Below, in pieces: positions 1 to 7,989 of a stretch of 64,000 nt of DNA; within the stretch, counting starts at the first letter, position 1; every line of letters starts with the position of its first letter. This stretch comes from CAVQYV01 sp963718295 [NCBI: uncultured Methylomirabilota bacterium] (GTDB lineage Bacteria > Methylomirabilota > Methylomirabilia > CAVQYV01). A program made the position numbers and the translations under genes. The stretch spans positions 372,001 to 436,000 of the forward strand of contig CAVQYV010000008.1 in assembly GCA_963718295.1 (NCBI GenBank), written 5' to 3'. The notes below the pieces were generated by a model. The model ran no database searches. It was not told where the DNA came from and saw nothing but the letters and a program-made list of their open reading frames with translations.

Positions 1-120
1 AGGGAGATCGAGGCGGAGATCAAGGAAATCAGTCTTTTGAACCACCGAATCTTGCTGCGAAAGAGAGGGGGTTCAAGAAACGAAAAGAGGGGTGTCAGAT
101 CGGCCGCGAAGGCCGAATGA
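1..120 (+). CDS. cooT: CooT family nickel-binding protein, C-terminal part (cut by window start)
   Basis: Reading frame 1 is open from the first base to a TGA at 118-120 and encodes 39 residues. It is clearly homologous to the complete CooT protein at 1255-1488: both share the motif EIKEISLLNHRILL. CooT proteins are small dimeric Ni(II) chaperones linked to CO dehydrogenase maturation, binding metal through Cys2 after Met removal; that N-terminus lies outside the window. The tail after the shared motif is longer and basic (RKRGGSRNEKRG) compared with the second copy. The gene is followed by the noncoding element also found after the second cooT, so gene plus element look like one duplicated block. 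Confidence 0.8.
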   Translation, partial: REIEAEIKEISLLNHRILLRKRGGSRNEKRGVRSAAKAE

Positions 121-170
121 GGCCAGAAGGACCTCACTCCTGAGGCGATAGCGACTTCGTCATACTATTG

Positions 171-281
171 TCGCCCTGAATATCCGGGACTTGGTTGGGC
201 TTGTGGGGAAGCAATTCCGCACCCGGACGGTCTGGCTTCTGGGGTCGGGGACTTCTCGCCCGAGTCCTCGGCCTCCCCCTC
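171..281 (+). repeat. Conserved noncoding element, copy A
   Basis: This stretch aligns without gaps to 1540-1650; by hand about 97 of 111 positions match. A core is also found at 13314-13381. Possible pairings kept between copies A and B are TCCGGG with CCCGGA (183-188 with 222-227), GCTT with AAGC, and CCG with CGG. It lies just after the first cooT and ahead of the broken cbiO. It has no B12 box and no double GGACAG signature of NiCo riboswitches, so I do not assign it to a known class. A structured RNA or a repeat element would both fit; the strand is inferred from the neighbouring genes. Confidence 0.5.
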
Positions 282-522
282 AGGAGACAAGTGGGTCCAG
301 ACTAACGCTGGGTGCGCTGCTTTGAATCGCGGAGAACAAAAGACGGAGATTCCTGCGACAAAGAAGTGAGCAGAGGATTTCAGAAGGCAGGTGGAAAGGT
401 TGCGGAGGATGGAGAACTTGCGGCGCCCCATCCTCCACCGGTGCCCAAGGACCAAGCGATGAGCCCTTACTGTTTCTATTAGCAGAGTGAGGACCAGTGG
501 TCAAGGGAATTTTGAAAGGGGA
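282..522 (+). other. Non-coding or decayed stretch before the cbiO remnant
   Basis: No convincing gene was found here. A short inverted repeat (GGAGGATGG at about 403 with CCATCCTCC at about 429) is the only structure I see. The stretch may once have held the 5' end of the transporter ATPase whose remnant follows, but I could not recognise the Walker A region. Confidence 0.35.
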
Positions 523-830
523 AGGCCCAGCGGGCTAAGATCCTCTTTCAGGACCCCGAACATCTGATCTTCCTGCTTCGGGCGTAAGACGATGCTGCGG
601 TTCATTGTTCCAATCGAGGCTATCCGGAGGCAGGGTGGTGGAAACTCAGCCAAAAAGGCCTTGGATCTCATGGGCTTTTGGGAGCTGAGCAGTCGGAGGT
701 TTTCAAGCTCTCAGGGAGCCAAAGGCAAAGGCTGGCCATTGCCGGATCGTTGGCTGTAGGCCCCAAGGTCTTCCTCATTGTGCAGAAGTTGGAATCCCAG
801 GCGGAACGGGTTGTGTGCTCGGAGTAGGGG
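523..830 (+). pseudogene. Broken CbiO/EcfA-type ABC ATPase
   Basis: Three frames together give the middle of an energy-coupling (cobalt/nickel) ABC ATPase: ILFQDPEHLIFL (about 551-586, the Q-loop region), then IEAIRRQGGG and ALDLMGFWEL in another frame (about 613-690), then LSGSQRQRLAIAGSLAVGPK (about 706-768). The intact CbiO at 8792-9544 has the matching segments VFQRTDDQLFMP, ALEMVGCLHL and LSEGQKRAVSIATVMAM. After KVFLI the Walker B Asp-Glu is replaced by Val-Gln and the frame soon stops. There is no start, no Walker A and at least two frame changes, so it is a decayed gene. It suggests a second, older nickel/cobalt transporter next to the cooT genes. Confidence 0.7.
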
Positions 831-1019
831 AGGATCGCCTGGGAACATAATCACTCTCCTCCCCCGCTCATCCTTTCTCTCCCTCCGAAGGGAGCGGGAG
901 GCTTGTTCCATCCAGCCTCCCGCTCCCATGATCACCTAGTTGCAGGGTGTGGATGTGACCCTGCTCTTTCTAGGGCTTCCGCGATGGGCCATCGATCCGT
1001 GCTATGGCTAAGGGGCATT

Positions 1020-1145
1020 ATGGAGAAAAAAGACGGAAGTGCCTGGTGGAAGAGGTGGGCTATCACGATACTGACCGGGTTATTCCTGATCTTACTCGCA
1101 GTGGGAGTTCCCGTCTTTTTTGTCTACAGGGTGTCTTGTCGATAG
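1020..1145 (+). CDS. Small single-pass membrane protein
   Basis: A 41-residue ORF starts with ATG preceded by AAGGGG at a good distance. It has a charged, Trp-rich N-terminus (MEKKDGSAWWKRW) followed by one hydrophobic helix (about residues 14-36) and ends RVSCR. It sits between the broken cbiO and the complete cooT, so it may be the remains of a small subunit of the same uptake system or a cooT partner. I recognise no family. The longer frame beginning at 903 lacks a ribosome binding site and is not needed. Confidence 0.45.
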   Translation: MEKKDGSAWWKRWAITILTGLFLILLAVGVPVFFVYRVSCR

Positions 1146-1254
1146 ATCCCTTGCCAGCCAGGGGGCGGAAACTCTCACCCAGCAGGACAGGCGAGGCCGG
1201 AGTAGAAACGAGCAAACAGGGCTCCGAATGGTGCGAAGGAGGTGATGGGTGCAG

Positions 1255-1488
1255 ATGTGTGAGGCGACCGCTTTTCTGATCAAAGGTGATGGAAGGGAGA
1301 ACGTCTACCTGAAGGATGTGGATGTGATCCGACCCAAGGGCGAAATACTGTATCTGCAGGACGTATTTGGGGAACAAAGAGAGATCAAAGCAGAGATCAA
1401 AGAGATCAGCCTCTTGAATCACCGTATCCTCCTGAAGAGAGTTGGGCTGAGCAAGACGCAAAAAGAAGCGACCATAAAGCGGCCATGA
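1255..1488 (+). CDS. cooT: CooT family nickel-binding protein
   Basis: The 77-residue protein starts MCEATAFLIK and carries the CooT-family pattern: Cys at position 2, the strands DVDVIRPKG and LYLQDVFGEQ, and EIKEISLLNHRILL near the end. In known CooT proteins Cys2 is the Ni(II) ligand of a homodimer that serves CO dehydrogenase maturation. I chose ATG 1255 because it places Cys at position 2; a GTG at 1249, closer to the AGGAGGT at 1237-1243, would add only two residues. The gene lies ahead of a TonB/ABC uptake block and a CbiMN-Q-O transporter, which supports a role in nickel handling. A second copy is cut by the window start. Confidence 0.85.
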   Translation: MCEATAFLIKGDGRENVYLKDVDVIRPKGEILYLQDVFGEQREIKAEIKEISLLNHRILLKRVGLSKTQKEATIKRP

Positions 1489-1539
1489 AGGCCGTAGAGG
1501 CCAGAAGGCTTCGAATCCTGAGGTGTTAGCGACCTCAAG

Positions 1540-1650
1540 TCGCCCTTAATATCCGGGCCATGGTTGGGCTTGCGGGGAAGCAATGCCGTACCCGGACGGT
1601 CTGGCTTCTGAGGCCGGGGGCTACTCGCCCTAGCCGCCGGCCTCCCCCTC
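1540..1650 (+). repeat. Conserved noncoding element, copy B
   Basis: This is the second copy of the element (about 87% identical by hand to 171-281, same length). It follows cooT by about 50 bases and precedes the TonB receptor gene. The TCCGGG (1552-1557) and CCCGGA (1591-1596) arms are present, as is GCTT/AAGC. Its position upstream of a metal or cofactor receptor would suit a cis-regulatory RNA; its position after cooT in both A and B could also mean that it was simply copied with cooT. Confidence 0.5.
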
Positions 1651-1883
1651 GGGAAAGTTGGGTAGGTGATGCATCAGCTTGGTTGCTCACATCAGGTGTC
1701 TCAGTGATCAAACAGGGATTCAACCCCATGGACACTACTGTACCCATGGGGTAACAGACGAAGATCAAACTGCAGGACAGGAAAGGAGGTGAAACGCGGT
1801 CCAGAGTGCAGTTCTGAACCAGAAGGCAACGAGAAGGAGCGTCTTCCCTATCCAGTCTAAATCGAAATGAGGGGGAACTGGAG
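1651..1883 (+). promoter_or_regulatory. Leader region of the TonB receptor gene with hairpin
   Basis: The 230-base leader contains an 8-bp hairpin (CCCCATGG 1724-1731 with CCATGGGG 1744-1751) and a very strong Shine-Dalgarno-like AAGGAGGTGA at 1783-1792 that has no suitable start codon behind it, about 90 bases before the receptor ATG. It could be a decayed leader gene or part of a translational control region. No cobalamin riboswitch signature was found although the downstream receptor is of the type often controlled by one. Confidence 0.3.
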
Positions 1884-3992
1884 ATGCAGAGCAAGAAGAA
1901 ACAAGGGACTTTCTGGAGATTAGCGGAGATCTATGGGTCGTGCCGAGTTCCAGGAAAGAAGAAGGCAGCGGCCTATCTGATCCTTTTTGCAATGATCGGG
2001 CTTTTCCTGCCGGCGATAGCGAACGCGGAACAGGAGGGCCAGGGGAGTGAGTATGTGCTGGAGCCCGTCATAGTGACGGCGACGAAGATCCCCGAAACCC
2101 AGAAACAGATCACCCAGAAGGTAGATGTGATTTCGGAGTCCCAGATCGACGAATTGGTGTACCCGAACCGAAACATCGCGGAGATCATGAAGTATACACC
2201 AGGGGCGTTCGTGAATGTCCTCTCCCGGAACGATGCCAACTGGGGGTCCTATGGAGGACTGAGCCCCAAGTATAACGTTCAGCTCCTCGACGGGCTCCCA
2301 ATCGACTCCTTCGTCGATGACATGAGCCTGGACCCGTGGGCGTTCGAGAGGGTCGAGGTGCATCGGGGTCCGGCGGCGGTCCTGTATCCGAACTATTTGA
2401 CCCAGGATTTCGCCGGAAACGAAGCCCCCCTGGCCGGAATTTCCAACTTCGTCCTGAGGGACAAGATCGATGAATTCCGGACCCGGGCTTACTTTGGCGT
2501 AGGCAGCTACAACACCTGGAACGGACGAGCCTACAACCAGGGGAAGGCGGGAGGTTTCAACTATTTTTTTGGGGCCAACTACGAACAGTCCGACTACACG
2601 GATTACGGGACCAAGGACTCCTGGCTGAACATGATCGATGACCCGGAGTACCAGAAGACGAGGCTCTACCTGAAAACGAGCTATTTCTTTCGAGATGACC
2701 ACAAGGTCTCCGTCTTCGTACACCACACCAGCCACGAGGGGGATGCAGGAAGGCCTAACCGGGATTACGATCACAACTACGATACCGCCAATGCGGTCTA
2801 TCAAAACCAGCTAACGCCGTGGTTGAATCTTCAAGCCAAAGCAGGATACCGGGCGTACGACCGCACCTGGGACGAGGACAATTACCCTGCGAATCTTGGG
2901 CTCAGGGAGCATGACGGTGTCGAACAGGAGATCTGGCCGGCGGACCTTGCCTTCAGTATCAGACATTTCAACAATAGCACGTTGAGCGTGGGGGCCGATT
3001 ATCAGCATGCCCACTATACTACCTTCTCCGAAGTGGACGGAAACAGCACCAAGGGCAATGACTCGACTGCCTCCAATCTCGGCATCTATCTGCAAGAAAA
3101 TCTTGTGCTCGGCCCGGCTGTCCTTCGTCTCGGCGGGCGATATAACCATACGAATTATGAGTATGACCTCCTCAGTGGAAGAAAGCCTGATGTGGGGACC
3201 CAAAATTGGGACAAATTCCTCTGGAGCGCAGGCGGAAGGTATAATGCCTTTGATTGGCTCTCCCTCTACGCCAACGCAGGGTCTAGCTTCCTGGCGCCCT
3301 CGGCCAAGTCGGTAGGGGGAACCTTAGACGAGGGTGATTTTGGGGTGCCCGGCAAGAATGGTCAGCTGCCAAATTCGGGCCTGGATCCGGAGAGCGGGCT
3401 CGGGTTCGATGTGGGCACTGATTGTCGGATCGGTGGACGGCTGGGGATCCTTCAACTTGGTCTCCGCGGCTTCTACAACAAGGTGGATGACGCGATCGTG
3501 GAAAACGTGGTGAGTCAGGATCCCTCGCAGAGCCAGTCGGTCAATGCGGGTAAGGCAATCTCCTATGGCCTGGAGTTCGAGGTCAAACACCAACTCAAGA
3601 AGTATCTCAGTTGGTTTGGCAACATCACTTTAACAGAAACCAGGATTGAGAATAGCGTCGACTCTGACCAGAATGGCTCCGATGTGCCTTTCGTGCCCAG
3701 GTACGTGGCCAACCTGGGGCTTGTCCTGAATCTGCCGTGGGGGATGACCGTGGCTCCCTATGTAAACATGGTGGGGCGCTACTATGACAGTACCTCGAAG
3801 ACCGGTAGGCTTGAGTTCGGGCCTTACGAGACGCTTGATCTGTATTTGGAGCAAGTCCTCCTTCGGCAGAACTCCTTCCAAATGAGCCTGGAGGTCAGTG
3901 TCCACAACATATTCGACCGCAAGTACGAGATGCCTTGGCAATTCCAGAACACGGGAATCGAAGGAACGGCAGGCCTCAAGCTGGTCTTTTAG
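1884..3992 (+). CDS. TonB-dependent outer membrane receptor
   Basis: This 702-residue protein has a long signal peptide (hydrophobic stretch about residues 29-46, ending ANAEQ), a TonB box (PVIVTATKI), a plug domain (NIAEIMKYTPG, VQLLDGLPID, FERVEVHRGPAAVLYP) and a long beta-barrel with the terminal aromatic residue (GLKLVF) needed for outer membrane assembly. Receptors of this kind import scarce metal chelates or cobalamin using energy from TonB. The next three genes form a BtuCDF/FecBCD-type ABC importer and then a CbiMN-Q-O transporter, so the substrate is probably a nickel or cobalt chelate or a corrinoid; the sequence does not decide which. No TonB/ExbBD genes are in the window. Confidence 0.9.
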   Translation: MQSKKKQGTFWRLAEIYGSCRVPGKKKAAAYLILFAMIGLFLPAIANAEQEGQGSEYVLEPVIVTATKIPETQKQITQKVDVISESQIDELVYPNRNIAEIMKYTPGAFVNVLSRNDANWGSYGGLSPKYNVQLLDGLPIDSFVDDMSLDPWAFERVEVHRGPAAVLYPNYLTQDFAGNEAPLAGISNFVLRDKIDEFRTRAYFGVGSYNTWNGRAYNQGKAGGFNYFFGANYEQSDYTDYGTKDSWLNMIDDPEYQKTRLYLKTSYFFRDDHKVSVFVHHTSHEGDAGRPNRDYDHNYDTANAVYQNQLTPWLNLQAKAGYRAYDRTWDEDNYPANLGLREHDGVEQEIWPADLAFSIRHFNNSTLSVGADYQHAHYTTFSEVDGNSTKGNDSTASNLGIYLQENLVLGPAVLRLGGRYNHTNYEYDLLSGRKPDVGTQNWDKFLWSAGGRYNAFDWLSLYANAGSSFLAPSAKSVGGTLDEGDFGVPGKNGQLPNSGLDPESGLGFDVGTDCRIGGRLGILQLGLRGFYNKVDDAIVENVVSQDPSQSQSVNAGKAISYGLEFEVKHQLKKYLSWFGNITLTETRIENSVDSDQNGSDVPFVPRYVANLGLVLNLPWGMTVAPYVNMVGRYYDSTSKTGRLEFGPYETLDLYLEQVLLRQNSFQMSLEVSVHNIFDRKYEMPWQFQNTGIEGTAGLKLVF

Positions 3993-4052
3993 TATGAAGT
4001 CGGATTGACCCCCGGTTTGAGTTATGGGATTATGTGGCAAGGAGGCATCTTC

Positions 4053-5084
4053 ATGAGGGGAAGACCGAGATTGTGGGTTCGCATCTTGATCTGTTCTCTT
4101 GTTTTTGTCTTCTGCTGGGGGTGCATCCTTGCCACGGCCCATGCCCAGGGGAAGATCCGGGTCACAGATTTCAGAGGAAAGCAGCTACAGCTTATCCGGC
4201 CTGCCCAAAGGATCGTCTGCCTGATCGAGAGTGCCCTTACCGGCTTATATATGTTGGGAGTGGAGGCCCAAGTGGTGGGCATTTCCACCAACATCTATCA
4301 GGGAGGTGTCTATTCCTACTATGCAACCATGGACGAGAGGATTCGCGAGAGAAAGCTTCCCACTCCTGGAAATTGGGATTTCGTCAACATCGAGAGTGTA
4401 ATCGCCTTGAAGCCCGATCTGGTGATTATTTGGGCAAAGCAGACGGAATCAATAGCTGTCCTGGAGGAAAGAGGCATCCCGGTTTACGGAGTTTTCCTGA
4501 AACACAAGGAGGATGTCTATGAGGAGATCAGAGCGCTGGGAAAGCTGACGGGGACCGAAAAGCGGGCAGTGGAGCTCATCCGTTACACCCGTGAGGAGAT
4601 CGGTCGGTTCGAAAAGCGGGCGATCAAAATACCTCCCCGTGAGCGCCCCGGGGTATATTATATGTGGGCTCAGGGAAATCTGGAGACCTCTGGCGGCGGC
4701 AGCACGGTGGACGATCTCATCCGCCTGGCAGGAGGCCGGAATGTGTGCGCATCCATCCACCAGGAGCACACGGTGATCAGCCTGGAAAAGGTCCTTTCCT
4801 GGAACCCGGAGGTGATCGTCATGTGGTATAATGAAAGGAAGGATCCCCCCGATATTCTGAAAGACCCACAGTGGCGCACCATAAAGGCCGTCAAAGATAA
4901 AAGGGTGCATGAGTTTCCGGAGATTTTCCTGTGCGATCTCTGGACCCTCAAGTTTCAATTTGCAGTGAAGATGGTCGCCAAATGGTGCCATCCGCTGGTC
5001 TTCAGCGATATGGACCTCGAAATGGAAAAGAGGAAGATGCTGAAAAGGCTATATGGTGACAAGATCGGTAGGCTCTCGCATTGA
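4053..5084 (+). CDS. Periplasmic substrate-binding protein (BtuF/FecB type)
   Basis: The 343-residue protein has a signal peptide (ILICSLVFVFCWGCILATAHA) and the two-lobed organisation of cluster A-II binding proteins: PAQRIVCLIESALTGLYMLG near the N-terminus, IESVIALKPDLVIIW, and LEKVLSWNPEVIVMWY in the second lobe. It would deliver the ligand released by the TonB receptor to the permease encoded next. ATG 4053 has AAGGAGG seven bases upstream, which decides it over the in-frame start at 4005. It overlaps the permease start by one base, so the two are translationally coupled. Confidence 0.88.
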   Translation: MRGRPRLWVRILICSLVFVFCWGCILATAHAQGKIRVTDFRGKQLQLIRPAQRIVCLIESALTGLYMLGVEAQVVGISTNIYQGGVYSYYATMDERIRERKLPTPGNWDFVNIESVIALKPDLVIIWAKQTESIAVLEERGIPVYGVFLKHKEDVYEEIRALGKLTGTEKRAVELIRYTREEIGRFEKRAIKIPPRERPGVYYMWAQGNLETSGGGSTVDDLIRLAGGRNVCASIHQEHTVISLEKVLSWNPEVIVMWYNERKDPPDILKDPQWRTIKAVKDKRVHEFPEIFLCDLWTLKFQFAVKMVAKWCHPLVFSDMDLEMEKRKMLKRLYGDKIGRLSH

Positions 5085-6097
5085 TGGGGATCGGGCGAAG
5101 AGAGATTTTCCTGTTTCTGGCTCCCCTGCCGCTCGTGCTCCTTTCCCTCTTGGTTGGCCCCTCCGAGCTTGTAACACCAGCCCAAATCGGGAGGTGGCTG
5201 CTTCATGAGTTGGGCCAAAACCCGCTGGGCAGCGGATTTGATCCGGAACTGGTGGGAGCGGTAGTGCTCCACACCCGTCTTCCCAGGGTCCTCCTCACCT
5301 TTCTGGTGGGCGCATCCCTTACTGCTTCAGGGACGACGCTGCAAGCCATTTTCCGGAATCCCTTGGTGGCTCCCGACATCCTGGGTCTTTCGTCTGGGGC
5401 CGTATTCGGAGCGGCCTTGGCTTCCGTTGCCGGCTGGCTTCCCATTCAGGCTTCAGCCTTCCTCTTCGGTTTGTTGGCGGTAGGGCTTACCTATTTTCTG
5501 GCCCTAAAGAATCGAGAGGTCTCGACGGTATCGCTGATCCTGGCCGGAATCATCATCTCCGGGGCCTTCACCGCCCTCCTGACCATTGTGCAATTCCTAA
5601 CCGACCCGTTCAAGCTCCAGACCATCGTTCATTGGACGATGGGAAATCTGCACACGGCCAGTTGGGCGAAGGTCAAATCCTCCGCCATCCCCATCTTGCT
5701 TGGCTGCGCATGGCTATTCTCGATGCGCTGGCGAATGAATGTACTGGCATTGGGGGAGGAAGAGGCCAGGGCCGTGGGTCTCAACCCGCAAAGGGAGAAG
5801 CTGTTAATGATCCTCCCCGCGACCCTGGTGGCCTCCGCCTCGGTTGCCGTCTCCGGGGTGATCGGCATGGTTGGCTTGGCCGTGCCGCATATGGTGAGAA
5901 TGATCGTGGGAAGTGATAATACCAAGACCCTTCCGGTTTCGCTCGTCTTCGGGGGTTCCTTTCTCCTGATAGTGGACGATTTATCGAGGACCCTCACCTC
6001 TTTTGAAATACCCATCGGCGTTTTGACCACCCTGATCGGGGGCCCTTTCTTCGTCTACCTCTTCAAGCGAACTCAGCGCCTTTTCGTGGGGGCATAA
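5084..6097 (+). CDS. FecCD/BtuC-type ABC transporter permease
   Basis: This 337-residue integral membrane protein carries family hallmarks: LHTRLPRVLLTFLVGASL near the start, TLQAIFRNPLVAPDILGLSSG (the conserved loop), LGEEEARAVGLN (the coupling helix contacting the ATPase) and AVSGVIGMVGLAVPHMVR. About nine to ten hydrophobic helices are visible. The start ATG overlaps the TGA of the binding-protein gene. With the ATPase four bases downstream it forms a complete importer for metal chelates or corrinoids. Confidence 0.92.
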   Translation: MGIGRREIFLFLAPLPLVLLSLLVGPSELVTPAQIGRWLLHELGQNPLGSGFDPELVGAVVLHTRLPRVLLTFLVGASLTASGTTLQAIFRNPLVAPDILGLSSGAVFGAALASVAGWLPIQASAFLFGLLAVGLTYFLALKNREVSTVSLILAGIIISGAFTALLTIVQFLTDPFKLQTIVHWTMGNLHTASWAKVKSSAIPILLGCAWLFSMRWRMNVLALGEEEARAVGLNPQREKLLMILPATLVASASVAVSGVIGMVGLAVPHMVRMIVGSDNTKTLPVSLVFGGSFLLIVDDLSRTLTSFEIPIGVLTTLIGGPFFVYLFKRTQRLFVGA

Positions 6098-6101
6098 GCT
6101 G

Positions 6102-6860
6102 ATGGCGGTGGTGATCGAAGGCCTAAGTTATGCCTATCAAGATGCCCCAGTCCTCCACGATATCAGCCTGAGCATTCGTGAGGGGAGATTCACGGTCATC
6201 CTCGGGAAGAATGGCAGCGGTAAATCTACGCTCCTGAAGCTGATTGCGGGCATGTTGAGACCCCAAGCAGGCTCCATCAGGATCATGGGGCGAAATGCGG
6301 CCACGCTTTCTATCGGGGAACGGGCAAGGCTGGTCGGATACCTGCCCCAATTTCATCAACCCGTGTTCCCCTTTACGGTGGAAGAGGTGGTCCTTACGGG
6401 AAGGGCCTCCTACGTATTTTCGATTCCCAGCCCAAGGGATCGGGAAAAAGCTCGTCAGGCGATCGCTCAGGTGGGTATCGAGGATCTCCGCACGAGACCG
6501 TACACGGACCTCTCCGGAGGAGAACGGCAACTGGTGATGATCGCTCGGGTCCTGGCCCAGGAGCCCCGGATCATCCTCCTCGACGAGCCGATTTCCCACC
6601 TGGATCTTGCGAATCAGGCCAGATTCCTGAAACTGGTGCAAGGTCTAGTGGAATCGGGCTTGACGATCCTGGCCGTTCTCCACGATCCCAATACCGCCTT
6701 CCTGCACGGGGACGAATTCGTATTTTTAAAAGATGGATCTGTCCGTAAGCCCTTAGAGGGAGAGCAGCCTTGGGAGTCCTCCCTCCTGAGTCAAATCTAC
6801 GGCGTGGGAATCGAGGTCAGCCGGGTGGGAAATCGGGTATTCGTGACCGCTTGCCCGTAA
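6102..6860 (+). CDS. FecE/BtuD-type ABC transporter ATPase
   Basis: The 252-residue ATPase has Walker A (GKNGSGKST), the signature LSGGERQ, Walker B (RIILLDEP) and the H-loop (LAVLHDPN). It starts with ATG four bases after the permease stop. The set TonB receptor, binding protein, permease and ATPase is complete and co-directional. The C-terminus is slightly extended (VFVTACP), as is common in this family. Confidence 0.92.
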   Translation: MAVVIEGLSYAYQDAPVLHDISLSIREGRFTVILGKNGSGKSTLLKLIAGMLRPQAGSIRIMGRNAATLSIGERARLVGYLPQFHQPVFPFTVEEVVLTGRASYVFSIPSPRDREKARQAIAQVGIEDLRTRPYTDLSGGERQLVMIARVLAQEPRIILLDEPISHLDLANQARFLKLVQGLVESGLTILAVLHDPNTAFLHGDEFVFLKDGSVRKPLEGEQPWESSLLSQIYGVGIEVSRVGNRVFVTACP

Positions 6861-6945
6861 CAACTGTTGAATAGTGGGTTCTTGCGGGACCACCGGTAAC
6901 GAGTTACAAGAGACACCCTGGATGATATAGAGCGAGGAGGCAGCT

Positions 6946-7989
6946 ATGCACATGGCGGATGCTTTGCTTTCGCCCGCAGTGGGAGGTGCCATGTGGGCGG
7001 GATCACTGGGCACGATCATTTATTCCGCGAAGAAACTGAGGGAAAAGATGGATGAAAAGATGATCCCCCTGATGGGGGTCCTCGGCGCCTTCATCTTTGC
7101 GGGCCAGATGATCAATTTCACCATCCCCGGAACTGGCTCCAGCGGACATATCGGCGGAGGAATGCTTCTTGCCATTCTCCTCGGTCCCTATGCAGCCTTC
7201 CTTGTCATTGCCTCAGTCCTGATCATTCAGGCCCTTTTCTTTGCGGATGGAGGATTGCTCGCCCTGGGAGCCAACATCTGGAACCTGGGGATCTATCCTT
7301 GTTTCCTTGCCTATCCCCTCATCTACCGGACGCTGGTCAGGCGAGACAGCTCGCCGAGAATGATCACCATCGCATCGGTGATGGGTGTGGTCGCTGGTCT
7401 TCAACTGGGGGCGCTCTCGGTGGTTCTGGAAACGAAAATGTCCGGGATTGCGGAACTGCCCCTCACCACTTTCCTCTTGCTCATGCAGCCGATTCATCTG
7501 GCGATCGGGCTGATCGAGGGCTTCATCACCGCCGGGATCGTTGTTTATGTGAGAAGCTTGAGGCCGGACATCGTAGACGACCTCGAAAAGGTGAAGTCCC
7601 CTTCCTCCGGAAGGCCCCTGAGAAAGCTGTTGGTCGTGATGGCCATGCTCACGATTATTGCAGGAGGGGCGCTCTCCTGGTTTGCTTCCACCCATCCCGA
7701 CGGACTCGAATGGTCCATCGAAAAGCTCAACGGAAAACCGGACCTGCCCGGAAGGCGGAATCCCGTGACCGAGAAACTGTCCAAGCTGCAGGAGAAGATA
7801 ACCATCCTGCCCAACTACAGCCTGCCTTCGAAAGGCAGCGGGGAGAATGCAAAGAACCCGCCCTCCTGGCCCGTTGTGGACCCGGGCACATCCCTCTCGG
7901 GAATCATCGGTGGATTGATGGCGTTGGGACTGGTAACTCTATTCGGGTTTTCCATCAGGGCCGTGAGGAGAAGGAGAGGCAAAGCATGA
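6946..7989 (+). CDS. cbiM: Nickel/cobalt ECF transporter substrate subunit, CbiM-NikN fusion
   Basis: The 347-residue protein starts MHMADALLSP; in CbiM/NikM proteins the N-terminal Met-His unit coordinates the metal, so the start is certain and has GAGGAGG behind it. Residues 1 to about 210 form the membrane CbiM domain. After a linker the C-terminal part contains the PDGLEW motif (about residue 248) and a final transmembrane helix, the CbiN/NikN PDGLE domain fused onto CbiM. Fused forms are typical of NikMN transporters, so nickel is the likely substrate, in keeping with cooT nearby. The cbiQ start overlaps its stop codon. Confidence 0.92.
   Translation: MHMADALLSPAVGGAMWAGSLGTIIYSAKKLREKMDEKMIPLMGVLGAFIFAGQMINFTIPGTGSSGHIGGGMLLAILLGPYAAFLVIASVLIIQALFFADGGLLALGANIWNLGIYPCFLAYPLIYRTLVRRDSSPRMITIASVMGVVAGLQLGALSVVLETKMSGIAELPLTTFLLLMQPIHLAIGLIEGFITAGIVVYVRSLRPDIVDDLEKVKSPSSGRPLRKLLVVMAMLTIIAGGALSWFASTHPDGLEWSIEKLNGKPDLPGRRNPVTEKLSKLQEKITILPNYSLPSKGSGENAKNPPSWPVVDPGTSLSGIIGGLMALGLVTLFGFSIRAVRRRRGKA

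Noticed and set aside
165-455. Minus-strand ORF across element copy A (and similar frames across copies B and C)
   Set aside because: The frames share peptides such as EARPSG only because the underlying DNA element is repeated; they differ elsewhere and have no ribosome binding sites.
1489-1883. Cobalamin riboswitch upstream of the TonB receptor
   Set aside because: No B12 box (AGYCMGGAGACC-like with GCC) and none of the conserved GGGAA/GGTG blocks were found, although GGCCAGAAGG at 1499 looks faintly similar.
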